A DNA stretch of 64,000 bases from assembly GCA_041060555.1 (NCBI GenBank), contig JBEUDS010000006.1; one strand, written 5' to 3'. Shown here in pieces: positions 19,039 to 28,277 of this stretch (positions are counted from its first letter, which is position 1; every line of letters begins with the position of its first letter). This DNA is from CAUJIW01 sp963205175. Its GTDB lineage: Bacteria > Pseudomonadota > Alphaproteobacteria > Sphingomonadales > Sphingomonadaceae. The notes below the pieces were generated by a model. It did no database searches. It had not been told where the DNA came from and was given only the letters and a program-made list of their open reading frames with translations. The translations under genes and the position numbers were made by a program.

Positions 19039-20244
19039 ATGGCACCCAAGAAGATCACCTGGCCCGCCTTCAAGTGGGAAGACCCGCTGCTGCTGGACGA
19101 GAGCCTGACCGAGGACGAGCGCCTGATCCGCGACGCCACCCGCGCCTATTGCGACGACAAGCTGATGCCGCGGGTGCTGGAAGGTAATCGCCACGAGAAG
19201 TTCTTCCCCGAGATGATGCAGGAAGCCGGCGAGCTTGGCCTGCTCGGCCCCACCATCAAGGGCTATGGCTGCCCCGGCGTCTCCTATGTCGCCTATGGCC
19301 TGATCGCCCGCGAGATCGAGCGCGTCGACTCCGCCTACCGCTCGACGCTGTCGGTGCAGTCCTCGCTGGTGATGTGGCCGATCTACGCCTACGGCACCGA
19401 GGCCCACCGCGAGAAGTATCTGCCCAAGCTGGCCTCCGGCGAGTGGGTCGGCAGCTTCGGCCTCACCGAACCGGACGCCGGTTCCGACCCGGGCTCGATG
19501 AAGACCCGCGCCACCCGCGTCGATGGCGGCTTCATCATCAACGGCGCCAAGATGTGGATCACCAACTCGCCGATCGCCTCGGTGTTCGTGGTGTGGGCGA
19601 AACTCGCCAACCCCGACACCGGCAAGGACGAGATCCGCGGCTTCGTGCTGGAGCGCGGCGACGCCGGCCTGTCGACGCCGAAGATCGAGGGCAAGTTCTC
19701 GCTGCGCGCCGGCCTTACCGGCGAGATCGTGATGAAGGACGTGTTCATCCCGGAAGATCGCATCTTCCCGGAGATCAAGGGTCTCGGCGGCCCGTTCGGC
19801 TGCCTCAACAACGCCCGCTACGGCATCGCCTGGGGCGCCCTGGGCGCCGCCGAGTTCTGCTGGCACGCCGCGCGCCAGTACGGTCTTGACCGCAAGCAGT
19901 TCAACCGGCCGCTGGCGGCGACCCAGCTTTACCAGAAGAAGCTGGCCGACATGCAGACCGAGATCACGCTGGGCCTGGTCTCCTGCCTGCAGGCCGGTCG
20001 TCTGATGGACGCCGGCAAGCTGGCGCCGGAGGCGATCAGCCTGCTCAAGCGCAACAACTGCGGCAAGGCGCTGGCGATCGCCCGGGAAGCCCGCGACATG
20101 CACGGCGGCAACGGCATCTCGGACGAGTTCCACGTCATCCGGCACGCCATGAACCTGGAGGCGGTCAACACCTACGAGGGCACCCACGACGTGCACGCGC
20201 TGATCCTGGGCCGTGCCCAGACCGGGCTGCAGGCGTTCGCCTGA
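19039..20244 (+). CDS. gcdH: glutaryl-CoA dehydrogenase
   Basis: A 401-residue FAD-dependent acyl-CoA dehydrogenase. It oxidises and decarboxylates glutaryl-CoA to crotonyl-CoA. The glutaryl-CoA branch is recognisable by GYGCPGVSYVAYGLIAREIE, GLTEPDAGSDP and the C-terminal NTYEGTHDVHALILGR, where E380 is the catalytic base. An SD-like GAGAGTGAGG precedes the ATG. It stands alone, ended by terminators, but shares its operator with the ring-degradation genes that follow, which would feed glutaryl-CoA into it. Confidence 0.93.
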   Translation: MAPKKITWPAFKWEDPLLLDESLTEDERLIRDATRAYCDDKLMPRVLEGNRHEKFFPEMMQEAGELGLLGPTIKGYGCPGVSYVAYGLIAREIERVDSAYRSTLSVQSSLVMWPIYAYGTEAHREKYLPKLASGEWVGSFGLTEPDAGSDPGSMKTRATRVDGGFIINGAKMWITNSPIASVFVVWAKLANPDTGKDEIRGFVLERGDAGLSTPKIEGKFSLRAGLTGEIVMKDVFIPEDRIFPEIKGLGGPFGCLNNARYGIAWGALGAAEFCWHAARQYGLDRKQFNRPLAATQLYQKKLADMQTEITLGLVSCLQAGRLMDAGKLAPEAISLLKRNNCGKALAIAREARDMHGGNGISDEFHVIRHAMNLEAVNTYEGTHDVHALILGRAQTGLQAFA

Positions 20245-20281
20245 GCCCGGCGCCTGAGCCTGACGTTCAGCGACCGACGCG

Positions 20282-20311
20282 AAAGGCGGGCCTTGCGGGG
20301 TCCGCCTTTTT
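20282..20311 (+). terminator. rho-independent terminator of gcdH
   Basis: AAAGGCGG and CCGCCTTT form a stem around a 12-base loop, followed by TT. It lies 37 bases after the gcdH stop. Confidence 0.65.
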
Positions 20312-20353
20312 CGTGTGCGCCGCAGACCGGGGCGCCAGTCGTCGCGTCACATA

Positions 20354-20385
20354 AAAAAGCGGACCTTGGGGAAGGTCCGCTTTTT
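20354..20385. terminator. bidirectional rho-independent terminator
   Basis: AAAAAGCGGACCTT and AAGGTCCGCTTTTT form a perfect 14-bp stem around GGGG. The A-run and T-run make it work in both directions, fitting its place between the convergent gcdH and monooxygenase genes. Confidence 0.85.
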
Positions 20386-20483
20386 CACGCCCCGCGACAA
20401 ACGCAACACCACGGGGACAACAGGGAAGGGAAGCCGGCGGCGACGGGAAGGTGGCCTGAGCGCGCCCCCCATCGTGGTGCCGG

Positions 20484-22853
20484 TTATTCGGCGGCGCGCC
20501 GTTGCAGCGTCTGCTCGGTGTGGTGGCGCTTCGGCTTGGCCTTGCGCTGGAGTTCGAGCTGCTTCTCGCGGGTCTTTTCCTGCTCGCGGTAGAGCTGGGC
20601 GGCACCGGAGAGATACTGCGGCTGCCAGCTGTCGAGCTTGGTGCCGTACCAGGCCGCCGCCTTGTTGGTGAAGGCCGGGTCGACCAGATGCGGCCGGCCG
20701 ACCGCCACCAGATCAGCCCGCCGGCAGGCGACGATGGTGTTGATCTGGCCCGGCTCGGTGATGGCGCCGACGCACATGGTCTTCAGCCCGGTGATGTTGC
20801 GCACGGCCTCGGCGAACGGCACCTGGTACATGCGGCCATAGACCGGCTTCTGGAACGGCACCGTCTGGCCGGTGGAAACGTCGATGAGGTCGCAGCCGGC
20901 GGCCGCGAAGGCGCGCGCGATGGCCAGCACATCCTCTTCCGAAATGCCGCCTTCCGCCCAGTCCTCGGCGGAAATACGCATCGACATCGGCTTGGCCGCC
21001 GGCCAGGCGGCGCGCATCGCGGTGAACACCGCCAGCGGGAAGCGCATGCGGTTTTCCACCGAGCCGCCGTAGGCGTCGGTGCGCTGGTTGGTCAGCGGCG
21101 ACAGGAAGCTCGCCAGCAGATAGCCGTGCGCGCAGTGCAGCTCCAGCATGTCGAAGCCGGCGCGGTTGGCCCGCTGGGTCGCCGCCACGAAGTCGGCGGT
21201 GATGCGCGCCATGCCCGCCTCGTCCAGCTCGGCCGGCGTCTGCGAGATGCCGTCGAGGTAGGGCAGGGGGGAGGCGGAGACCAGTGGCCAGTTGTGGCTG
21301 GCCTCGGCGATCGGCCGGTCCATCTTCTGCCAGCCGAGCTGGGTCGAGCCCTTGCGGCCGGCATGGCCGAGCTGCAGGCACAGCTTGGCGGCGGAATTGG
21401 CGTGGGCGAACTCGACGATGCGCCGCCACGCGGCTTCCTGCTCGTCGTTCCACAGGCCGGGGCAGCCCTCGGTGATGCGGGCGTCCGCCGACGGGCAGGT
21501 CATCTCGGTATAGACCAGACCGGCGCCGCCAATGGCGCGGCTGGCATAATGCACCAGATGCCAGTCGGTCGGCACGCCGTCGACGGCACAATATTGCGCC
21601 ATCGGCGAGACGACGACGCGGTTGGGCACCACCATCTCGCGCAGCTGCACCGGGGTGAACATCGGCGTTGGCCGGGTGGCGCGGCAATCGACGCCGGTTT
21701 CCTCCAGCAGTGTCTCGTAGAACTCGGTCTCGACCTTCTCGACGAAGCCCGGATCGCGCAGCACCAGATTGTCATAGGTGATCGACTTGGCGCGCGACAT
21801 CACCACCATGGCGAACTGCCAGGGCTTCATGTCCCAGCTGCGCGCCACATGCTCGAACCAGCTCAGCGACACTTCCGCATTGTGCTGGGTGATCTGCACC
21901 GCGTCCTTGCGGGCGTCGTAATAGGCCTGGAAGGCGGTCTCGATGGAGGTCTCGCCATGGGCCAGCACGGCGTCGGCGAGCGCGATGGCGCATTCCATCG
22001 CCAGCTTGGAGCCGGAGCCGATGGAATAGTGGGCGCTGGCCTTGGCGTCACCGAGGATGACGATGTTCTTGTGCCACCAGTTGCGGCAGTAGATCTTCGG
22101 GAAGTTGCGCCACACCGAGCGGTTGATGAGCAGCGGATGGCCTTCCAGCTCCTCGGCGAACACGCCTTCGAGGTACTTGGCGCTTTCCGCCTCGCTCATG
22201 GCGGCGAAGCCATGGCCGTCCCAGCACTCGCCCGGCATCTCGATGACCCAGGTCGAATAGCCCGGCTCATACTGGTAGGTATGGGCGACGATGATGCCGT
22301 GGGCGGTTTCCTTGAAGAAGTAGGTGAAGTCCGGCAGCTGGCGGGTCGAGCCCATCCAGGTGAACTTGTTGGTCTTGATGGTCAGTTCCGGCTGGAACGA
22401 CTCCTTGTAGTACTCGCGGATGCGGCTGTTGATGCCGTCGCTGGCGAGAATCATGTCGGAGTCGGCGAAGCGGGTTTCCAGCGTCTCGGGGTCGATGACT
22501 TCGGAGAAGATCAGCTCGACGCCGACCTGGCGGCAGCGCTCATGCAGGATCTGCAGCAGCTGGATGCGCGAGCAGCCGGCGAAGCCGTTGCCGCCGCAGC
22601 GCATCTCGTGGCCCTTGTAGCGAATCAGGATGTCGTCCCAGTAGGCGAAGGAGGAGCGAATCATCTCGTAGGAGTCGGGGTCGCGGCTGAGGAATTCCTC
22701 CAGCGTCTCGTCGGAGAACACCACGCCGAAACCGAAGGTGTCGTCGGGCCGGTTCTGCTCGTAGACCGCGATCTCCCAGTCCGGGCGTGCCTTCTTGGTC
22801 AGGATCGCGAAATAGAGTCCGCCGGGTCCGCCGCCCACCACCGTGATCTTCAT
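20484..22853 (-). CDS. fused FAD monooxygenase / old-yellow-enzyme, 2-aminobenzoyl-CoA or salicylyl-CoA type
   Basis: A 789-residue bifunctional flavoenzyme. Residues 1-390 are an FAD aromatic hydroxylase (GGGPGG at 7-12, then GFGVVFSDETLEEF and a GDAKASAHYSIGSG FAD motif). Residues from about 395 are an NADH:flavin oxidoreductase of the old-yellow-enzyme family (VSPMAQYCAVDG, LHCAHGYLL, DVSTGQ). This fusion is known from 2-aminobenzoyl-CoA monooxygenase/reductase, which hydroxylates and reduces the CoA-activated ring, and from salicylyl-CoA 5-hydroxylase annotations; the two cannot be separated by eye. A GGGAG site precedes the ATG. It is divergent from the thioesterase gene, with operator A (22890) between them. 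Confidence 0.85.
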   Translation of the reverse strand: MKITVVGGGPGGLYFAILTKKARPDWEIAVYEQNRPDDTFGFGVVFSDETLEEFLSRDPDSYEMIRSSFAYWDDILIRYKGHEMRCGGNGFAGCSRIQLLQILHERCRQVGVELIFSEVIDPETLETRFADSDMILASDGINSRIREYYKESFQPELTIKTNKFTWMGSTRQLPDFTYFFKETAHGIIVAHTYQYEPGYSTWVIEMPGECWDGHGFAAMSEAESAKYLEGVFAEELEGHPLLINRSVWRNFPKIYCRNWWHKNIVILGDAKASAHYSIGSGSKLAMECAIALADAVLAHGETSIETAFQAYYDARKDAVQITQHNAEVSLSWFEHVARSWDMKPWQFAMVVMSRAKSITYDNLVLRDPGFVEKVETEFYETLLEETGVDCRATRPTPMFTPVQLREMVVPNRVVVSPMAQYCAVDGVPTDWHLVHYASRAIGGAGLVYTEMTCPSADARITEGCPGLWNDEQEAAWRRIVEFAHANSAAKLCLQLGHAGRKGSTQLGWQKMDRPIAEASHNWPLVSASPLPYLDGISQTPAELDEAGMARITADFVAATQRANRAGFDMLELHCAHGYLLASFLSPLTNQRTDAYGGSVENRMRFPLAVFTAMRAAWPAAKPMSMRISAEDWAEGGISEEDVLAIARAFAAAGCDLIDVSTGQTVPFQKPVYGRMYQVPFAEAVRNITGLKTMCVGAITEPGQINTIVACRRADLVAVGRPHLVDPAFTNKAAAWYGTKLDSWQPQYLSGAAQLYREQEKTREKQLELQRKAKPKRHHTEQTLQRRAAE

Positions 22854-22889
22854 CGACCGTCTCCCTCACTAGGCTATGGCACTCGATAT

Positions 22890-22905
22890 ACTTTAAGCAT
22901 AAAAT
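22890..22905. promoter_or_regulatory. operator A, site 2 (divergent monooxygenase/thioesterase)
   Basis: ACTTTAAGCATAAAAT; its reverse strand reads ATTTTATGCTTAAAGT, close to site 1. It lies 37 bases before the monooxygenase start and 74 bases before the thioesterase start, so it could control both. Confidence 0.6.
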
Positions 22906-22978
22906 AAATGCCAGAGCTTTTGACACGCCCCCGGTGAGATGCGATGTCGCACCCCGAACGACGGCGAGGACAGGCCTG

Positions 22979-23443
22979 ATGACGACCAAGAGTTTCAAGG
23001 TGGAGCGGCTGGTACGGTTCCGGGACTGCGATCCGGCGGGAATCGTCTTTTATCCCCGCTACTTCGAGATGGTGAACGACGTCGTCGAGGACTGGTTCCG
23101 CGAGGCGCTCGGCTATGACTTTCATCATATCCATGTCGAGCTGAAGCTGGGGACGCCGACCGTCCATCTGGAAGTGCTGTTCAAGCGGCCGTCGATGATC
23201 GGCGACATGCTGACCTTCTGGCTGACCGTCGCCGACCTCGGCAACAGCAGCGTGCGGGTGCGCATTCACGCCCGCTGCGGCGACGAGCTGCGCTTCTCGG
23301 TGACGCCGACGCTGGTGCATACCGACATGCGCCGGGTGCCGCCGGGCAGCCTGCCGTGGCCGGAGGCCGTGCGGGCGCGGATGCTGCCGTTCGTCGAGTC
23401 GGAGGATGACGCCGACGCCGTGCGCGGCTGGGACTGGTCCTGA
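22979..23443 (+). CDS. 4HBT-family acyl-CoA thioesterase
   Basis: A 154-residue hotdog-fold protein. The 4-hydroxybenzoyl-CoA thioesterase signature is clear at the start: VRFRDCDPAGIVFYPRYFEM, with the catalytic Asp in DPAGIVF. Thioesterases of this type in aromatic-CoA clusters are thought to release trapped CoA from dead-end thioesters. The ATG at 22979 is preceded by GAGGACAGG. It is divergent from the fused monooxygenase gene and is followed by the SDR operon after about 100 bases. Confidence 0.9.
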   Translation: MTTKSFKVERLVRFRDCDPAGIVFYPRYFEMVNDVVEDWFREALGYDFHHIHVELKLGTPTVHLEVLFKRPSMIGDMLTFWLTVADLGNSSVRVRIHARCGDELRFSVTPTLVHTDMRRVPPGSLPWPEAVRARMLPFVESEDDADAVRGWDWS

Positions 23444-23507
23444 CCCCCCGGACAGACGCCTGCCGTTGCGGTCGGCCCTGGCAGCTGTGCCGATTGACCG
23501 GGCAACT

Positions 23508-23523
23508 GTTTTAAGATTAAAAG
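23508..23523. promoter_or_regulatory. operator A, site 3 (before SDR operon)
   Basis: GTTTTAAGATTAAAAG, an inverted repeat matching at five of six arm positions, 21 bases before the SDR start. It fits the operator A pattern nTTTTA-N4-TAAAAn. Confidence 0.6.
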
Positions 23524-23544
23524 AATTGCGGACGGGAGAGGCGC

Positions 23545-24303
23545 ATGAGTGTTGACGGCAGACACGCGGTGGTGACGGGCGGCGGATCGGGCATCGGCCT
23601 AGCGATCGCCCGTGCGCTCCATGACGCCGGCGCCCGGGTGACCCTGATGGGCCGCTCGGTGGAGCGGCTGCGGGGCGTGCTCGACAGCCTGCCGGGCGCG
23701 GCGGGCATCGCGGTCGACGTCGCCGACGAGGCCAGCGTCGCCCAGGCGTTCGCCGAAGCCGAGGCGCTGGCGCCGGTCGATATTCTGGTCAACAACGCCG
23801 GGGCCGCGGTGACGGCGCCGGTCGCCAGAACCAGCCTCGACCAGTTCCGCGCCATGCTGGATGTCAACCTGCTCGGGCCGTTCCTGTGCACCCGCGCGGT
23901 GCTGCCGGCGATGACCAGGCGCGACTATGGCCGCATCATCACCGTCGCCAGCACCTCGGGGCTGAAGGGCTATGCCTATACCGGCGCCTATTGCGCCTCG
24001 AAGCATGGCGTCATCGGGCTCACCCGCACGCTGGCGCTGGAGCTGGCGCGCACCGGCGTCACCGCCAACGCGGTGTGCCCGGGCTTCACCGACACCGAAC
24101 TGGTGGAGCGCTCGCTCGACAATATCGTCGCCAAGACCGGCCGCGGCCGCGACGAGGCGCTGGCCGAGCTGGTGAAGCACAACCCGCAAGCGCGGCTGAT
24201 CGACCCGGCGGAAGTCGCCGCGGCGGTGTTGTACCTGTGTTCCGAACAGGCCCGCTCCATCACCGGCCAGTCGCTGGTGGTGGCCGGCGGCGAAATCATG
24301 TGA
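23545..24303 (+). CDS. short-chain dehydrogenase/reductase
   Basis: A 252-residue classical SDR: cofactor motif TGGGSGIG (residues 11-18), NNAG, catalytic Ser in ASTSG and YCASK. The acidic or basic residue after the second strand (GRSVERL) hints at NADPH or NADH use but does not decide it. In this cluster it probably oxidises a 3-hydroxyacyl-CoA or reduces a ring ketone of the dearomatised intermediate. GGGAGAGG precedes the ATG. It heads an operon with the crotonase, acyl-CoA dehydrogenase and Rid-like genes. Confidence 0.9.
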   Translation: MSVDGRHAVVTGGGSGIGLAIARALHDAGARVTLMGRSVERLRGVLDSLPGAAGIAVDVADEASVAQAFAEAEALAPVDILVNNAGAAVTAPVARTSLDQFRAMLDVNLLGPFLCTRAVLPAMTRRDYGRIITVASTSGLKGYAYTGAYCASKHGVIGLTRTLALELARTGVTANAVCPGFTDTELVERSLDNIVAKTGRGRDEALAELVKHNPQARLIDPAEVAAAVLYLCSEQARSITGQSLVVAGGEIM

Positions 24304-24321
24304 TTCTTTGGGGACGCCACG

Positions 24322-25132
<811 letters not shown>

Positions 25133-25134
<2 letters not shown>

Positions 25135-25143
25135 GATTAAAAG
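25133..25143. promoter_or_regulatory. operator A half-site before acyl-CoA dehydrogenase
   Basis: GAGATTAAAAG shares ten consecutive bases (AGATTAAAAG) with site 3 but lacks the left arm. It overlaps the crotonase stop codon. It may be a weak secondary site or coincidence. Confidence 0.3.
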
Positions 25144-25155
25144 ACGGGGAAGATC

Positions 25156-26340
25156 ATGAGCGACAAGACGTTTCTCGACTGGCCGTTCTTCGACGACCAC
25201 CACCGCACGCTGGCCGCCGAGCTGGACGCCTGGGTGGCGGCCGAGATCGCGCCGCTGGGCCACAGCGAGCACGACATCGACGGCCAGTGCAAGGTGATCC
25301 TGACCAAGCTCGCCCAGGGCGGCTGGCTCGACTACGCGGTGCCGCGCGCCTATGGCGGCAAGTTCGACGAGCTGGACGTGCGCTCGCTGTGCCTGATCCG
25401 CGAGACGCTGGGCCGTACCTCCGGGCTCGCCGACTTCGTGTTCGCCATGCAGGGTCTGGGCTCGGGCACTATCACCCTGTTCGGTTCCGACGCGATCAAG
25501 CAGGAATATCTCACCGGCGTGCGCAATGGCACCAAGACCGCCGCCTTCGCGCTCACCGAGCTGGCCTCGGGGTCGGACGTCGCCAACATGGACTCCACCG
25601 CCGAGGACCGGGGCGACCATTATGTCGTCAACGGCGCCAAGACCTACATCTCCAACGGCGGCATCGCCGACTATTACGTGCTGTTCGTGCGGACCGGCGA
25701 GGCGCCGGGAGCCAGGGGCATCTCAGCTTTCGTGGTGGATGCCGACACGCCGGGGCTGGAGATCGCCGAGCGGATCGAGGTGATCGCGCCGCATCCGCTG
25801 GCGACGCTGAAGTTCAACAACATGAAGGTCGACAAGCGCCGCCTGCTCGGCAAGGCGGGCGAGGGCTTCAAGGCCTCGATGGCGACGCTGGACATTTTCC
25901 GCTCGACGGTGGGTGCGGCCTCGCTGGGCTTTGCCCGCAGGGCGCTGGATGAGGCGATCGACCGCACCACCACCCGCCGGCTGTTCGGCGCCACGCTGGC
26001 CGACAACCTCATCACCCAGAGCAAACTCGCCGAGATGGCGCTGGATATCGACGCCAGCGCGCTGCTGATCTACCGCGCCGCCTGGACCCGTGACGTGCTG
26101 GGCCGGCGCAACACCCGCGAGGCGGCGATGGCCAAGCTGCACGCCACCGAGAGCGCGCAGCAGGTCATCGACAAGGCGGTGCAGATGTTCGGCGGCCTGG
26201 GCGTGGTCCACGGCGTGCCGGTGGAAACGCTGTACCGCGAGATCCGCGCGCTGCGCATCTACGAAGGCGCGTCGGAGGTGCAGAAAATCGTCATCGCCAA
26301 GCAGCTGCTCGCCGAGGCGGCGGCGCCCAAAGGCGCCTGA
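25156..26340 (+). CDS. acyl-CoA dehydrogenase
   Basis: A 394-residue FAD enzyme of the acyl-CoA dehydrogenase superfamily. AFALTELASGSDVANM is the flavin and substrate loop, YEGASEVQKIVIAKQLL the C-terminal signature with the usual catalytic Glu. It likely introduces an alpha,beta double bond into an intermediate from ring cleavage, before the chain is shortened to glutaryl-CoA. GGGGAAG precedes the ATG. It lies 21 bases after the crotonase gene. Confidence 0.9.
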   Translation: MSDKTFLDWPFFDDHHRTLAAELDAWVAAEIAPLGHSEHDIDGQCKVILTKLAQGGWLDYAVPRAYGGKFDELDVRSLCLIRETLGRTSGLADFVFAMQGLGSGTITLFGSDAIKQEYLTGVRNGTKTAAFALTELASGSDVANMDSTAEDRGDHYVVNGAKTYISNGGIADYYVLFVRTGEAPGARGISAFVVDADTPGLEIAERIEVIAPHPLATLKFNNMKVDKRRLLGKAGEGFKASMATLDIFRSTVGAASLGFARRALDEAIDRTTTRRLFGATLADNLITQSKLAEMALDIDASALLIYRAAWTRDVLGRRNTREAAMAKLHATESAQQVIDKAVQMFGGLGVVHGVPVETLYREIRALRIYEGASEVQKIVIAKQLLAEAAAPKGA

Positions 26341-26407
26341 GGCGGTTGTCGCGTTACGGAAAAGTCACTGGTGCGTTGCGTGCCGGAACGTTGAAGAGGT
26401 CAAGAGT

Positions 26408-26845
26408 ATGAGTGAGTCCACCCCTGTCGCCGCCCCGGTGTCGCCGCATCAGACGCTGCTGCCGGCCGGCTGGCCGCGGCCCAAGGGCTACGCCAACGGC
26501 ATCGCCGCCTCCGGCCGGCTGGTGGTGACCGGCGGCATCGTCGGCTGGGACGAGCACGGCCGCTTCGCCGGCGCGGACATGGCCAGCCAGTTCACCAAGA
26601 CGCTGGAGAACATTCTCGCCATTCTGGCGGAAGCCGGCGCCGGCCCGCAGCATGTGGTGCGGATGACCTGGTACGTCACCAGCCGTGAGGAATATCACGA
26701 CAGCCTCGCCGAGATCGGCGCGGCCTACCGCCGGCTGATGGGGCGCAACTACCCGGCGATGGCGGTGGTCGAGGTCAGCGCGCTGATGGAGCTGGAAGCC
26801 AAGATCGAGATCGAAGTGACGGCCGTCGTGCCGGAGGCACGCTGA
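26408..26845 (+). CDS. Rid (YjgF/YER057c/UK114) family protein lacking the catalytic Arg
   Basis: A 145-residue Rid-family protein (YANGIAASGRLVVTGG, HVVRMTWYVTSREEY, KIEIEVTAVV). Archetypal RidA deaminates enamines and imines using an arginine in the motif YPARS; here that position reads YPAMAVVEV, so Arg is absent and the protein belongs to a non-archetypal Rid group. In the 2-aminobenzoyl-CoA pathway a 2-amino-enone must lose ammonia, which makes a Rid protein attractive in this operon, but the missing Arg argues against the standard chemistry. It is the last gene of the SDR operon; a 26-bp repeat begins at its 3' end. Confidence 0.85.
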   Translation: MSESTPVAAPVSPHQTLLPAGWPRPKGYANGIAASGRLVVTGGIVGWDEHGRFAGADMASQFTKTLENILAILAEAGAGPQHVVRMTWYVTSREEYHDSLAEIGAAYRRLMGRNYPAMAVVEVSALMELEAKIEIEVTAVVPEAR

Positions 26846-26897
26846 GTCCACGGCTGCCGGAGGCACGCTGAGTCCGGGGCTGCCGGAGGCACGCTGA
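26829..26897. repeat. three tandem copies of a 26-bp unit over the Rid gene stop
   Basis: TGCCGGAGGCACGCTGA occurs at 26829, 26855 and 26881 with a constant 26-base period. The first copy is the end of the Rid coding sequence with its TGA stop; the others lie downstream. This looks like replication slippage that duplicated the gene end. Confidence 0.85.
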
Positions 26898-27045
26898 CTA
26901 TAACGCTGCCGGCGGCGCGCGGACAGGGCGTGTCGGCCGGCGACAGGATGACCGGAAACGCGGCGCCTGGGTGCAGGGACAATAAGATGCCGGCAAAAGC
27001 CGGCGGGGACCGATCAGATGCCGGCAAGGGCAGCCGGATGGGGCG

Positions 27046-27555
27046 TCAGTCCAGATGATGGGCGGCCGAGGCCCGAACCTTGTCGATCAGCGCCATCAGC
27101 GCCTCGATTTCCGCGGTCGACAGGTCGCCGAACAGCGCGTCGATCCAGCTCTCATGATGCTTGGCCATGTCGCGGAAGGCCTGGGTGCCCTTGTCGGTCA
27201 GGCGCACCACCGAGGTCCGGCGGTCATGCTCCAGCGACGCCCGCTGCACCAGCCCTTCCTCCTCCAGCCGCTTGACGATGCCGGTGGAGTTGCCGTTGGA
27301 GACCATCAGCATCGCCGATAGCTCGCTCATGGTCAGTCCGTCGGGGTGGCGGTCGAGCGCGGACATCACATCAAATCGCGGCAGGGTTGTATCGAACTGG
27401 GTCTGGAAGCGCGACCGCAGGCTCTTCTCCAGTGTCGCCGTACAGCTCAGCAGCTTGAGCCAGACCCGCAGCGAGTTCTTGCTGTGCGGCCCGCCGCCCA
27501 GCTTCTCCACGGGGGGCGGCGCGGCTGCCAGACTCTGGGCGGATATATTGCTCAA
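27046..27555 (-). CDS. MarR-family regulator of module A
   Basis: A 169-residue MarR protein with a winged helix-turn-helix at about residues 70-125: LTMSELSAMLMVSNGNSTGI, then VKRLEEEGLVQR and the wing DRRTSVVRLTDKG. It probably represses the CoA-pathway genes until an aryl-CoA ligand binds. Its own upstream region carries an operator A variant (27584-27599), so it is probably autoregulated. It converges with the SDR-crotonase-dehydrogenase-Rid operon. Confidence 0.88.
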   Translation of the reverse strand: MSNISAQSLAAAPPPVEKLGGGPHSKNSLRVWLKLLSCTATLEKSLRSRFQTQFDTTLPRFDVMSALDRHPDGLTMSELSAMLMVSNGNSTGIVKRLEEEGLVQRASLEHDRRTSVVRLTDKGTQAFRDMAKHHESWIDALFGDLSTAEIEALMALIDKVRASAAHHLD

Positions 27556-27583
27556 GGTTGTGCACCTTCTCGCTCTGGTTGAT

Positions 27584-27599
27584 CGTTCAAGTCTAAATA
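27584..27599. promoter_or_regulatory. operator A, site 4 (before the MarR gene)
   Basis: On the minus strand TATTTAGACTTGAACG, sharing TTTAGACTT and the following AA with site 1. It is 29 bases before the MarR start. Confidence 0.5.
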
Positions 27600-27621
27600 G
27601 ATTTGCCGCCCGAATAAAGGG

Positions 27622-28119
27622 TCAGCGCGCCGGTTTGGTGAGGTTGCGGTACAGCCGGTTCAGCAGGTCGACCAGTTGCTGGAACTCGCCGGCGCTGAAC
27701 CCGTCGATCGCCTGCTCGAACACGGGCGCGGCGATGGCGCGGGTGCGCGCCAGCATGTCGGCGCCCTGGTCGGTCAGATAGACCTCGGTGACCCGGTTAT
27801 CATTGGGGCGCGGCTGGCAGCGCACCAGGCCGGCGGCTTCCATGCGCTGGATCATCCGGGTCATGGTCGAGATCGCGATGACGGCGGTCTCCGCCACCTG
27901 GCCGATGCTGCGCGGGCTCGATTCACCGAGAATCATCAGCACCCGCCAGCTCGGCAGGTCGACGCCGATGGCGCGCAGGGCGGCTTCGATGATGCCGTTG
28001 TAGCGGCCGACGGTGCGGTTGAGCAGGTAGAAGGGGTAGTAGTCGACCTGGAAATCGGACGTGCCGGGGTTGCCGCGCAGGCGGGGGTCGGTCGGCGGGC
28101 TGGAGGTATCCTGCGCCAT
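27622..28119 (-). CDS. MarR-family regulator, module B (first of two)
   Basis: A 165-residue MarR protein starting at the ATG at 28119 (AAGGGA upstream). It has the phrase DYYPFYLLNRTVGRYNGIIE and the winged helix RSIGQVAETAVIAISTMTRM with wing NDNRVTEVYLTDQG. It resembles the regulator at 36075-36674 much more than the one at 27046-27555. It is divergent from the indolepyruvate-oxidoreductase-like gene, with operator B site 1 in between. Confidence 0.88.
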   Translation of the reverse strand: MAQDTSSPPTDPRLRGNPGTSDFQVDYYPFYLLNRTVGRYNGIIEAALRAIGVDLPSWRVLMILGESSPRSIGQVAETAVIAISTMTRMIQRMEAAGLVRCQPRPNDNRVTEVYLTDQGADMLARTRAIAAPVFEQAIDGFSAGEFQQLVDLLNRLYRNLTKPAR

Positions 28120-28135
28120 GGTGGTCCCTTGTTGA

Positions 28136-28166
28136 TACTTGCATTTGCAAATAATGGCGATAAGCT
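28136..28166 (+). promoter_or_regulatory. operator B, site 1, with overlapping promoter
   Basis: TACTTGCATTTGCAAATA (28136-28153) contains the perfect inverted repeat TTGCA-TT-TGCAA. TTGCAT at 28139 and TAAGCT at 28161 are 16 bases apart and look like -35 and -10 boxes directed toward the downstream gene at 28278. A MarR dimer here would cover the -35 region. Confidence 0.65.
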
Positions 28167-28277
28167 GTGATGGACCGCCGTTGTGGGGCGGTTGGGGGCG
28201 ATAATTCAAGCGGCAAGTGCCGGGAGCGCACACAACAAGGGCGCCGGCCGGCCGCGGGGACGGGCAGGGAGACGGGC

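Noticed and set aside
26829..26897. Three regularly spaced repeats as a possible CRISPR array
   Set aside because: The spacing between 17-base repeats is only nine bases, there are no cas genes, and the first copy is coding sequence.
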